Shown here: positions 7,855-14,304 of the stretch, in pieces | Numbering within the stretch: position 1 is the first letter of the stretch | Layout of the letters: the number at the start of each line of letters is the position of its first letter | Assembly: GCA_016779505.1 (NCBI GenBank) | Contig: JADHNM010000026.1 | Location: 1-14,304 of the forward strand | Length of the DNA stretch: 14,304 nucleotides | Origin: SAR86 cluster bacterium | GTDB lineage: Bacteria; Pseudomonadota; Gammaproteobacteria; Magnimaribacterales; D2472 | Reading direction: 5' to 3' | Notes under the pieces: generated by a model | Told to the model about the DNA's origin: nothing | What the model saw: the letters and a program-made list of their open reading frames with translations, nothing else | Database searches by the model: none | Translations under genes and position numbers: made by a program

Positions 7855-8658
7855 GTGAATACATCTAAAAATAATGTTGCATTAGTCACAGGAGCATCCG
7901 ATGGAATAGGAGCTGAATTTGTAGAGATCCTTGCAGGCCGGGGTTATGATTTGATTCTTGTTGCTCGACGCGAAGAAAAGCTTAATGAGTTAGCAGTTAG
8001 ATTGTGTGATGAATTTGGAGTTGAATGCACTGTCATGGCAGCTGATTTATCAGAGCCCAAAGCAGCTCAAAATTTATTTCAACGTATTGAAAATAGAGGG
8101 CTGAAAGTAAATTTTTTAATTAATAATGCTGGGCTTCTTCATAATGGATTTTTTACTAAACTTAGCCTTGAAGCCCAAGAAAAAATGATTCAGGTCAATG
8201 TCATGGCCCTTACTGCTTTGACTCACTTATATGCAGACAATATGTCAGCTAATGGCGGCGGACATATATTAAATGTGGCTTCACTGGCAGGTTGGATGGC
8301 TATTCCAAATCAGAATGTGTACGCTGCATCAAAAGCTTATGTTGTATCTTTTTCTCAAGCATTGTCCAATGAGATGACTGCTGCAAATAGCGGGGTTCAG
8401 GTAACTGCATTATGCCCTGGTTATACAGCAACAAAAATGATGGATAACCCAGATCAAGGTGCTACTCTTCGCATTCCATCAAGCATGATGATGTCGGCTA
8501 AGGATGTAGCTGAAATCGGAATAAAAGCATGTTTTGCTGGCAAGGACATGGTAGTTCCTGGCCTCGCTAATAAGTTCACTACCATCATTACGCGTCTCTT
8601 TTCAAAGTCATTAATAACAAAGATTTTCGGTTCTTTTTATAGAAAGAATATGAACTGA
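7855..8658 (+). CDS. Classical short-chain dehydrogenase/reductase
   Basis: This is a 267-residue cytoplasmic NAD(P)-dependent oxidoreductase of the SDR family. The cofactor motif TGASDGIG is at 12-19, and R38-R39 after the second beta strand suggest a preference for NADPH. NNAG is at 90-93, and the catalytic tetrad is N115, S143, Y156 and K160 (YAASK at 156-160). CPGYTATKM at 187-195 closes the nicotinamide site. The C-terminal 35 residues are basic and amphipathic (KFTTIITRLFSKS), similar to membrane-associated SDRs of the DltE/17-beta-HSD-like type. The start is GTG at 7855, the only codon upstream of the Rossmann fold that keeps the first strand intact; the Shine-Dalgarno is poor. It follows the DUF3604 gene by 18 nt. 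The substrate is not predictable from sequence. Confidence 0.9.
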   Translation: MNTSKNNVALVTGASDGIGAEFVEILAGRGYDLILVARREEKLNELAVRLCDEFGVECTVMAADLSEPKAAQNLFQRIENRGLKVNFLINNAGLLHNGFFTKLSLEAQEKMIQVNVMALTALTHLYADNMSANGGGHILNVASLAGWMAIPNQNVYAASKAYVVSFSQALSNEMTAANSGVQVTALCPGYTATKMMDNPDQGATLRIPSSMMMSAKDVAEIGIKACFAGKDMVVPGLANKFTTIITRLFSKSLITKIFGSFYRKNMN

Positions 8659-8689
8659 AAAGTTAGTATTATTTTGTTAAGGTTTTCAC

Positions 8690-9670
8690 ATGAGCGAACA
8701 AGCTATTAAAAAGGTACTTATCACTGGTGCGAATGGATTCATTGGTGGGTCATTGATGCGTTATTACCAAAATCAGGGTCAAGATGTTGTAGGTGTTGAT
8801 CTTGTTGGTAATGGTGATGATATTGTTGAAGGTGATATATCTCAACCTGATTCAATCAGCCAGTTATTAACTGAAAGCGATGTAATTATTCATACTGCTG
8901 CTCTGGTCTCTAATGCAATGCAAGATTCAGATATGTGGCGAGTAAATGTCTTGGCAACCCGCAACTTAATGCAAGCGGCAAAAGAACATAAAGTTAAACG
9001 TTTTGTTCAAATTTCATCAATCGTGGCTTACGGGAATTCAGCGAAGGGTGAGATTGATGAAAATCATCCCGTTCATGCTGATGGAGGAAGTTATGTGTTG
9101 ACAAAACTTGCTTCAGAGCATGTGGTGTTAAGCGAGCAGACCAATGACGAAATAGAAGTGGTGATAATTCGCCCAGGAGATGCCTATGGTCCGGGTAGCC
9201 GCCCTTGGATTATTGCTCCATTAGAGGCAATTGCCAAAAATCAGTTTATGCTTCCAGAAAAAGGAGAGGGTTTCTTTAGACCTATTTACATTGATGATTT
9301 AGTCCGAGGAATTGTTTTGGCCACAAGTCATCCAGATGCTGCTGGTGAAATTTTTAACTTATCCTGTGAGGGCTATATGTTAACTAAAGAATACTTTGCA
9401 CCTCATTATAAATGGCTTGGTAAAAAAGGACCTATGCTAGTATCAACTCAATTGGCTTTGAGGATATCTGCAATTGCATCAAAAGTTGCTGATCTTATGG
9501 GTAACCTAAATGAAGCATCACCATCGACGGTTATGCAGCTTTCAACCAAGAGCTGGTTTTCAATTAAGAAAGCAGAACGCATTCTTGGGTGGGGACCTGA
9601 GGTTTCATTTGAGGATGGCATGAAAGCAACTTATGAATGGGCTCAGGAGCAAGGTTTACTCCGAAAATAG
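8690..9670 (+). CDS. NAD-dependent epimerase/dehydratase (extended SDR, 3-beta-HSD-like)
   Basis: This is a 326-residue extended SDR. The Rossmann motif GANGFIGG is at 13-20, and acidic D37 at the end of strand 2 suggests NAD(H). HTAA is at 68-71, the catalytic residues are S109/S110 with Y135 and K139 (YVLTK), and RPGDAYGPG is at about 161-169. RPIYIDDLVRGI in the middle and the late segment STKSWFSIKKAERILGW (split as STKSWFSIK and KAERILGW) are typical of the 3-beta-hydroxysteroid dehydrogenase/DFR-like branch. It may oxidise or reduce a hydroxyl on a lipid, sterol-like or aromatic compound, but the sequence does not fix the substrate. TAAGG at 8678-8682 lies 7 nt before the ATG. It is the last gene of the yghU operon, since the next 124 bases are non-coding with a fresh promoter candidate. 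Confidence 0.88.
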   Translation: MSEQAIKKVLITGANGFIGGSLMRYYQNQGQDVVGVDLVGNGDDIVEGDISQPDSISQLLTESDVIIHTAALVSNAMQDSDMWRVNVLATRNLMQAAKEHKVKRFVQISSIVAYGNSAKGEIDENHPVHADGGSYVLTKLASEHVVLSEQTNDEIEVVIIRPGDAYGPGSRPWIIAPLEAIAKNQFMLPEKGEGFFRPIYIDDLVRGIVLATSHPDAAGEIFNLSCEGYMLTKEYFAPHYKWLGKKGPMLVSTQLALRISAIASKVADLMGNLNEASPSTVMQLSTKSWFSIKKAERILGWGPEVSFEDGMKATYEWAQEQGLLRK

Positions 9671-9688
9671 TTACCACTATATCTTTAC

Positions 9689-9732
9689 ATATCCTAATTT
9701 AACTTTAATTTTTTCATAATGAAAAAGGATAT
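9689..9732. repeat. Imperfect inverted repeat upstream of the AGPS-like operon
   Basis: ATATCC at 9689-9694 pairs with GGATAT at 9727-9732, and inside it TTTTTC at 9710-9715 pairs with GAAAAA at 9721-9726. A 15-base unpaired stretch lies on the left side only. It could be an operator or a weak hairpin separating the two operons. It does not look like a standard intrinsic terminator because it has no GC-rich stem and no terminal U-run on the plus strand. Confidence 0.35.
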
Positions 9733-9739
9733 ACTTACA

Positions 9740-9770
9740 TTGAACATTTGCAGATATTGCGTTTTTAAAT
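9740..9770 (+). promoter_or_regulatory. Candidate promoter for the AGPS-like/glpD/kinase operon
   Basis: TTGAAC at 9740-9745 (4 of 6 matches to TTGACA) is followed by TTTTAA at 9763-9768 (17-nt spacer) or TTAAAT at 9765-9770 (19-nt spacer). Neither -10 is strong. The evidence is mainly position: the 124-base gap is the largest on this strand after yghU begins, and it precedes a tight three-gene operon. Confidence 0.35.
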
Positions 9771-9783
9771 ACAAACTATAACT

Positions 9784-9788
9784 AGGTG
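9784..9788 (+). promoter_or_regulatory. Shine-Dalgarno that sets the AGPS-like start at ATG 9795
   Basis: AGGTG lies 6 nt before ATG 9795. The in-frame GTG at 9786-9788 is part of this site and has no ribosome site of its own, so the longer reading with three extra residues is unlikely. Confidence 0.7.
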
Positions 9789-9794
9789 AATTCA

Positions 9795-11411
9795 ATGCGT
9801 TTATGGAATGGTTGGGGGAATGAAGATAGTGATCTGACTATGGAACTTGGTGATGGTCTTCGTTCGCTGCTGGAAGTCCTCGTTGGACCAGGTACCGCAC
9901 TTAGTCAGGCAACCTTAAATGAAGTAATTTCTAAAGTACCTGATACTCGTCTTGATGACCATCCGTTAATCAAAACCGATCCTGAAACACGAGTTCGTCA
10001 TGCGCGTGGCCAAAGTTTGCCTGATTGGTTAGAAATGCATAGTGGGAATGTTGATACCTTTCCAGATGGTGTTGCATTCCCAGAATCATCAGAGCAAGTT
10101 CGAGAACTGCTAGCTCATGCTAAAGAAAATAATTTGATAGTTATTCCTTATGGTGGAGGAACATCGGTGGTGGGCCATATTAATCCCGAGACAAGTGATA
10201 AGCCGATATTGACCATAGATATGGGAAAAATGAATTCTATGTTAAGCATTGACACCGAAAGTCAGTTAGCCACCTTTGGGGCTGGAGCTCCAGGTCCCGT
10301 CGTTGAGGAAGAGCTAAAAAAACATGGCTATACACTTGGCCATTTTCCTCAATCTTGGGAGCTATCTACTTTGGGTGGATGGGTGGCCAGTCGATCAAGC
10401 GGTCAGCAATCTCTTCATTATGGACGCATAGAAAACATGTTTGCTGGGGGTAATATCGAAACTCTTAATGGAACCATGATAATTCCAACTATCCCAGCAT
10501 CTTCAGCCGGCCCCGATATTCGTGAGATGATTCTTGGCTCTGAGGGTCGCATGGGAATTATTACAGAAGTTACTGTGCGAATCACACCCTTGCCAGAGAA
10601 AGAAAAATTTCAAGTGGCCTTTTTTCCTTCTTGGGAAATTGGGATTAATGCTGCGAGGAAACTGATTCAGCAGCGAGTTGCTTTGTCTATGGTGCGATTA
10701 AGCAACCCACTTGAGACAACCAGTCTTCTATACATGGGCGCGGGCAGCGACAGCAGCGGGGTAGTTGCCTTAGAGGAATCACTATCTAAAAAAGGCATTG
10801 GAGAAGGTAAAGTCATGATGACATTTGGGGTCACTGGCTCCGCTCGTCATTGTGATGCTGCCTATCAATTAGCGCTTGATCACTGTTCAGATCTTGGTGG
10901 TATTGCAGATGAATCTGGTCTTGGAGAGAATTGGGCTCATGGTCGATTCCGCGCTCCATATCTTCGAGATCCGCTAGGTGCAGAAGGCTATGTTGTTGAT
11001 ACCATGGAGACAGCCGTTGATTGGTCAAAAGTTTCTGAAGCTGCAGAAAATATTGAGCAAGCAATTCGAACAGCTTTGGATGATGAGGGTGAGCAAGTGC
11101 ATGCTTATACTCATTTATCTCACGTCTATGGTCAGGGATCGAGCATTTACACCACTTATTTGTTTCGCATAGGTAAAAGTTATGAGCAGGGAATGAATCG
11201 ATGGATGAAGTTAAAAAAAGCTGGAGCCGATCAGATTGTTGCTCATGGCGGTACTATCAGTCATCAGCATGGTGTAGGCAGTGACCATAAGAATTATTTA
11301 ACAGCTGAAAAAGGCGAGCTTGGCATCGCTGCAATTAATAGTTTATGTGAACAATTTGATCCCAAAGGTCAAATGAATCCAGGAAAGTTACTCCCTGATA
11401 ACAAGAATTAA
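9795..11411 (+). CDS. FAD-linked oxidase of the alkyl-DHAP synthase (AGPS)/YgcU type
   Basis: This is a 538-residue flavoenzyme of the VAO/PCMH fold. The FAD phosphate loop is PYGGGTSV at 118-125, followed by STLGGWVASRSSG at 191-203 and LGSEGRMGIITEVTVRI at 247-263. Residues I recall as active in alkylglycerone-phosphate synthase have counterparts: R391 in YLRD, Y452 in SSIYTTY, and a histidine loop SHQHGVG at 489-495. The middle histidine of the AGPS HHH is Gln491 here. AGPS exchanges the acyl chain of acyl-DHAP for a fatty alcohol to form an ether lipid. The related E. coli YgcU has no known substrate. glpD follows by 6 nt and an FGGY kinase after that, which fits glycerol- or DHAP-linked chemistry. 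True AGPS activity versus a hydroxy-acid or polyol dehydrogenase cannot be decided from sequence. The start is ATG 9795, set by AGGTG. Confidence 0.85.
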   Translation: MRLWNGWGNEDSDLTMELGDGLRSLLEVLVGPGTALSQATLNEVISKVPDTRLDDHPLIKTDPETRVRHARGQSLPDWLEMHSGNVDTFPDGVAFPESSEQVRELLAHAKENNLIVIPYGGGTSVVGHINPETSDKPILTIDMGKMNSMLSIDTESQLATFGAGAPGPVVEEELKKHGYTLGHFPQSWELSTLGGWVASRSSGQQSLHYGRIENMFAGGNIETLNGTMIIPTIPASSAGPDIREMILGSEGRMGIITEVTVRITPLPEKEKFQVAFFPSWEIGINAARKLIQQRVALSMVRLSNPLETTSLLYMGAGSDSSGVVALEESLSKKGIGEGKVMMTFGVTGSARHCDAAYQLALDHCSDLGGIADESGLGENWAHGRFRAPYLRDPLGAEGYVVDTMETAVDWSKVSEAAENIEQAIRTALDDEGEQVHAYTHLSHVYGQGSSIYTTYLFRIGKSYEQGMNRWMKLKKAGADQIVAHGGTISHQHGVGSDHKNYLTAEKGELGIAAINSLCEQFDPKGQMNPGKLLPDNKN

Positions 11412-11417
11412 TTTGTC

Positions 11418-13010
11418 ATGACAGGATTTACTAATCGCGAAAAACTTTTATCTAAAATGCGTAATGGTGAGCATTTGGATTGGGATATTATTGTTATTGG
11501 TGGAGGTATTACTGGTGCCGGCGTTCTTCGTGAAGCGCGACGCCAAGGTTACAAAGCATTATTGCTTGAGCAACAAGATTTTTCATGGGGTACTTCAAGC
11601 AGATCATCAAAAATGGTTCATGGAGGCTTGCGCTACCTTGCTGCGGGCGATATAAAACTTACCAAAGAATCAGTTCAAGAAAGACAGCGACTGTTAAAAG
11701 AAGCTCCTGGATTGGTTGATCCCATTTCTTTTTATTTCACTTTTAGAAAAGGTAAATTCCCTGGCCGCATAGCCATGAAGATCATTCTAACCATCTATGA
11801 CTTTTTTGCTGGGGCTCAAGACAATAGATACTGTAACAACAAGGAATTATTGGAACGTTTTAAGGGTCTAGATGACCACAAACTTCAGGGGGCAAGTTGT
11901 TATACAGATGCGATGGTGGATGATTCGCGATTAGTTCTTCGCGTATTACAAGACAGTATTGATGATGGTGGCTATGCCCTAAATTACACAAAAGTTGAAG
12001 ATCTCTTATTAACAGATGGTCAGGTTTCTGGCGTGAGCATTCAAGACAGCGATCACTCTGGATTAATTCACTTAAATGCCCCGGTCGTTATTAATGCTAC
12101 AGGTGCCTGGGCAGATAGACTTAGAAATGTTGTTAATAGTGAGACTCGCATTAGGCCATTGCGTGGCAGTCACATTATTATTGCTAAATCCTTATTTCCC
12201 ATTTCTGATGTCATGACTTTCCTGCATGTGGATGATAGGCGAGGTGTTTTTGTATACCCTTGGGAGGGAACAACAGTGATTGGCACTACTGATATAGATC
12301 ATAATGAAGATATAGATATTGAGGCCGGTATTTCTGATCAAGAGGTTGATTACTTATTAAAAGCTTTCAATAGCCAATTTCCAAACAACACACTAAATCG
12401 CAGTGATGTCTTATCTACTTGGGCTGGTGTTCGCCCTGTGATTGGCGCAGAAAAAAGCAAAGATCCTTCTAAGGAACGTCGAGATCATGCTGTTTGGTCT
12501 GACAATGGATTGATTACTGTTAGCGGTGGCAAGCTTACTACCTTTCGATTAATTGCATTGGATGCTCTGGCAGCAGCCAAAGATAATCTTCCAGCAGCCA
12601 AAGAGATTTTCGACGATAGGGTATTCTTGACTCCTGCAATTACTGCTGAGGCTCTGTCACCAGAAAATACTAGTTGGGCTCAACGTTTACTTGGTCGATA
12701 CGGTGATAAGGCGATTGATCTTGTAAATGAGAGCTCATCAGATGAACGCCATAATCTAAATGAAACTGAGTTCTCTTTAGCTGAATGTCGATGGGCGATA
12801 AAATATGAAGCCGTAGAGCATCTTGATGATCTTTTGCTTAGAAGAACTCGTTTAGGTATGTGTCTACCTTATGGTGGCAGGAATCTTTTTCCAGCTCTAA
12901 AAGAACTATTTTTATCTAATCAAAATTGGGATGATGAAAGATGGCAACAAGAAGTTACGCGCTATGAAACAATTTGGACTAAGTATTACAGTCTTCCCAA
13001 TCATACTTAA
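11418..13010 (+). CDS. glpD: Aerobic glycerol-3-phosphate dehydrogenase (FAD)
   Basis: This is a 530-residue enzyme that oxidises sn-glycerol-3-phosphate to DHAP and passes electrons to quinone; family members sit on the inner membrane. The FAD dinucleotide motif IGGGITGAG is at 27-35 with E51 ending strand 2. The GlpD fingerprint SSRSSKMVHGGLRYL at 60-74 follows, and WAGVRPVIG near 335 and SGGKLTTFR near 370 complete the flavin and substrate site. The C-terminal helical domain (about 400-525) is of the DAO_C type. Its length is slightly above E. coli GlpD (about 500). It starts 6 nt after the AGPS-like gene without a clear Shine-Dalgarno, so it may depend on translation of that gene. The kinase gene follows by 12 nt. 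This is the most certain function in the third operon. Confidence 0.95.
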   Translation: MTGFTNREKLLSKMRNGEHLDWDIIVIGGGITGAGVLREARRQGYKALLLEQQDFSWGTSSRSSKMVHGGLRYLAAGDIKLTKESVQERQRLLKEAPGLVDPISFYFTFRKGKFPGRIAMKIILTIYDFFAGAQDNRYCNNKELLERFKGLDDHKLQGASCYTDAMVDDSRLVLRVLQDSIDDGGYALNYTKVEDLLLTDGQVSGVSIQDSDHSGLIHLNAPVVINATGAWADRLRNVVNSETRIRPLRGSHIIIAKSLFPISDVMTFLHVDDRRGVFVYPWEGTTVIGTTDIDHNEDIDIEAGISDQEVDYLLKAFNSQFPNNTLNRSDVLSTWAGVRPVIGAEKSKDPSKERRDHAVWSDNGLITVSGGKLTTFRLIALDALAAAKDNLPAAKEIFDDRVFLTPAITAEALSPENTSWAQRLLGRYGDKAIDLVNESSSDERHNLNETEFSLAECRWAIKYEAVEHLDDLLLRRTRLGMCLPYGGRNLFPALKELFLSNQNWDDERWQQEVTRYETIWTKYYSLPNHT

Positions 13011-13022
13011 GGTGAGGTTGTG

Positions 13023-14304
13023 ATGAAAAACGAAAAGTATTTTCTGAGTATTGATAACGGAACCCAGAGTGTGCGCGCCATGGTTTTTGATGGAGAAGGC
13101 CAGCTTATTGCAAAAAGCAAAGTTGAAATTGAGCCTTATTTTTCTTCTCAGAAAGGATGGGCAGAGCAGCATGCAGATTATTTTTGGGACTCTCTTTGTC
13201 AGGCTTGCCAAGAACTATGGCCAAAGTTGCCCATATCTAAGGAAGCTATTGCAGCTGTTTCAGTCACTACCCAGCGTGCAACCGTGGTCCCTATGGGGAA
13301 GGACAATCAACCCTTGCGACCGTCTATTAGCTGGTTAGATCAGCGACAAGTAGAAACAAAACCTCAACTAGGAAAAATAGAATCAGCTTTAATGAGCTTG
13401 ATTAGAGCTAAGCCATTAGTAGATTTAATGCACGCACAGGCTGAAGCCAATTGGATTGAGCAAAATGAGCCTGAGATCTGGAAGCAGATTCACAAATTCT
13501 TGCTTCTATCTGGATATCACAATTACAAACTCACTGGTCAATACAATGATGCCATTGCTAGCACTGTGGGGTTTGTACCATTTGAATATAAGACTCAACA
13601 ATGGGCAGAGCAAAAAGACTGGAAGTGGCGTGCCATGCCAATTCGTCCAGAAATGTTACCAGAGGTTTTACCAGCGGGATCAGTGTTAGGAGAAATTACT
13701 GAAGCTGCAGCTGAAGCAACTGGAATTCCTCAAGGACTCCCATTGATTGCCAGTGGTTCAGATAAAGCCTGTGAGGTTTTGGGAACTGGCTGTGTCGACA
13801 ATGAAACAGGCAGCTTGAGCTATGGAAGCCTTGCTACTCTTAATATTACTTCTGATAAATACCTTGAAGCTATTCCTTTTTATCCAGCATATCCTGGCGT
13901 TATACCCAATACATTCAATATTGAAATGATGGTTCAACGCGGATACTGGATGGTGAGCTGGTTTAAAAAAGAGTTTGGGCTGCATGAAGAGCAATTAGCA
14001 GCCAATCAAAACCTTCAGCCAGAGATATTATTTGATGAATTACTGACCAAAATCCCTGCCGGCTCTGATGGATTAATGCTTCAGCCTTATTGGTCACCCT
14101 CCAATGGCGATGGGCCAGAAACTCGTGGTGCTATTATTGGCTTTAATGAAGATCATACAAGGGCACATCTTTATCGCGCAATGATTGAAGGACTGACCTA
14201 TGCATTAAGGGAAAGCAAAGAACTCTTAGAAAAGCGAAGTAAGAAAACTATCTCTCGGTTGGTTGTATCTGGTGGCGGATCTCAAAGTGACGAAGTTATG
14301 CAAA
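13023..14304 (+). CDS. FGGY-family carbohydrate kinase (YgcE-like), 3' end cut by the window edge
   Basis: 427 codons are visible. FGGY kinases phosphorylate sugars or polyols with ATP. The N-terminal phosphate-1 motif is LSIDNGTQSVRAMVFD at 8-23, then GWAEQ at 45-49 and SWLDQR at 103-108. The second domain has SGSDKACEVLGTG near 248-260 with the general base Asp, and the phosphate-binding VVSGGGSQSD just before the edge. Glycerol kinase normally has QRE here, with the Glu touching glycerol; this protein has TTQRAT at 82-87, so that Glu is Ala86. Spacing and motifs such as SDK..E.LG.G and W.VSW resemble E. coli YgcE as I recall it more than GlpK. It starts at ATG 13023 behind AAGGTGAGG at 13009-13017. 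As third gene after an AGPS-like enzyme and glpD it likely feeds a related three-carbon or polyol substrate, not surely glycerol. Confidence 0.88.
   Translation, partial: MKNEKYFLSIDNGTQSVRAMVFDGEGQLIAKSKVEIEPYFSSQKGWAEQHADYFWDSLCQACQELWPKLPISKEAIAAVSVTTQRATVVPMGKDNQPLRPSISWLDQRQVETKPQLGKIESALMSLIRAKPLVDLMHAQAEANWIEQNEPEIWKQIHKFLLLSGYHNYKLTGQYNDAIASTVGFVPFEYKTQQWAEQKDWKWRAMPIRPEMLPEVLPAGSVLGEITEAAAEATGIPQGLPLIASGSDKACEVLGTGCVDNETGSLSYGSLATLNITSDKYLEAIPFYPAYPGVIPNTFNIEMMVQRGYWMVSWFKKEFGLHEEQLAANQNLQPEILFDELLTKIPAGSDGLMLQPYWSPSNGDGPETRGAIIGFNEDHTRAHLYRAMIEGLTYALRESKELLEKRSKKTISRLVVSGGGSQSDEVMQ

Noticed and set aside
9709..9726. Rho-independent terminator after the extended SDR gene
   Set aside because: The stem is only A-T pairs plus one G-C pair and lacks a following U-tract on the plus strand.
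9786..9794. GTG start adding three residues to the AGPS-like protein
   Set aside because: The GTG is part of the Shine-Dalgarno AGGTG for ATG 9795 and has no ribosome site of its own.
10831..11064. Open frame of 77 codons on the minus strand within the AGPS-like gene
   Set aside because: Low-complexity Q/L/H-rich translation typical of an antisense shadow; the plus-strand protein is clearly real.
13051..13689. Short plus-strand frames within 13051-13689
   Set aside because: They are off-frame readings of the FGGY kinase, whose motifs continue unbroken to the window edge.

Overview
The window looks like chromosomal DNA from a low-GC, gene-dense bacterium, most likely an oligotrophic marine gammaproteobacterium. 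This rests on a close YghU relative, a Lol-type lipoprotein signal, tight operons and AT-rich gaps; the lineage is an inference. I see no mobile elements, RNA genes, CRISPR arrays or long repeats. Nine genes are complete, and two more run off the window edges.

There are three transcription blocks. (A) Minus strand, 3516 down to 1: an exported DUF3604 protein, then a parvulin-type peptidyl-prolyl isomerase, then a HupE/UreJ-type membrane protein cut by the left edge. The gaps are 15 nt and a TAATG stop/start overlap, so this is an operon of envelope proteins. (B) Plus strand, 3651-9670: a YghU-like Nu-class glutathione transferase, a 450-residue protein with two tandem DsbA/HCCA-isomerase-like domains, a second DUF3604 protein (a lipoprotein), a classical SDR and an extended SDR. 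The gaps are 2-31 nt. A sigma70-like promoter and a strong Shine-Dalgarno sequence sit ahead of yghU in the divergent gap 3517-3650. (C) Plus strand, 9795 to the right edge: an alkyl-DHAP-synthase-like FAD enzyme, GlpD, and an FGGY kinase cut by the edge, with 6 and 12 nt gaps.

The most notable arrangement is the pair of DUF3604 paralogues on either side of two glutathione-linked proteins. DUF3604 has no assigned function that I know of. Both copies keep PHP-like metal-ligand motifs and four matching C-terminal cysteines, and both carry export signals. Block A would supply the envelope with a folding helper and possibly metal transport. Block B combines two GSH-type enzymes with two NAD(P)-dependent oxidoreductases, which resembles the logic of glutathione-dependent ether cleavage.

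Block C joins an ether-lipid-type flavoenzyme to glycerol-3-phosphate oxidation and to a sugar/polyol kinase that lacks a glycerol kinase signature residue. It could serve ether-glycerol metabolism or an uncharacterised polyol route. These functional links are inferred from gene order and motifs only.
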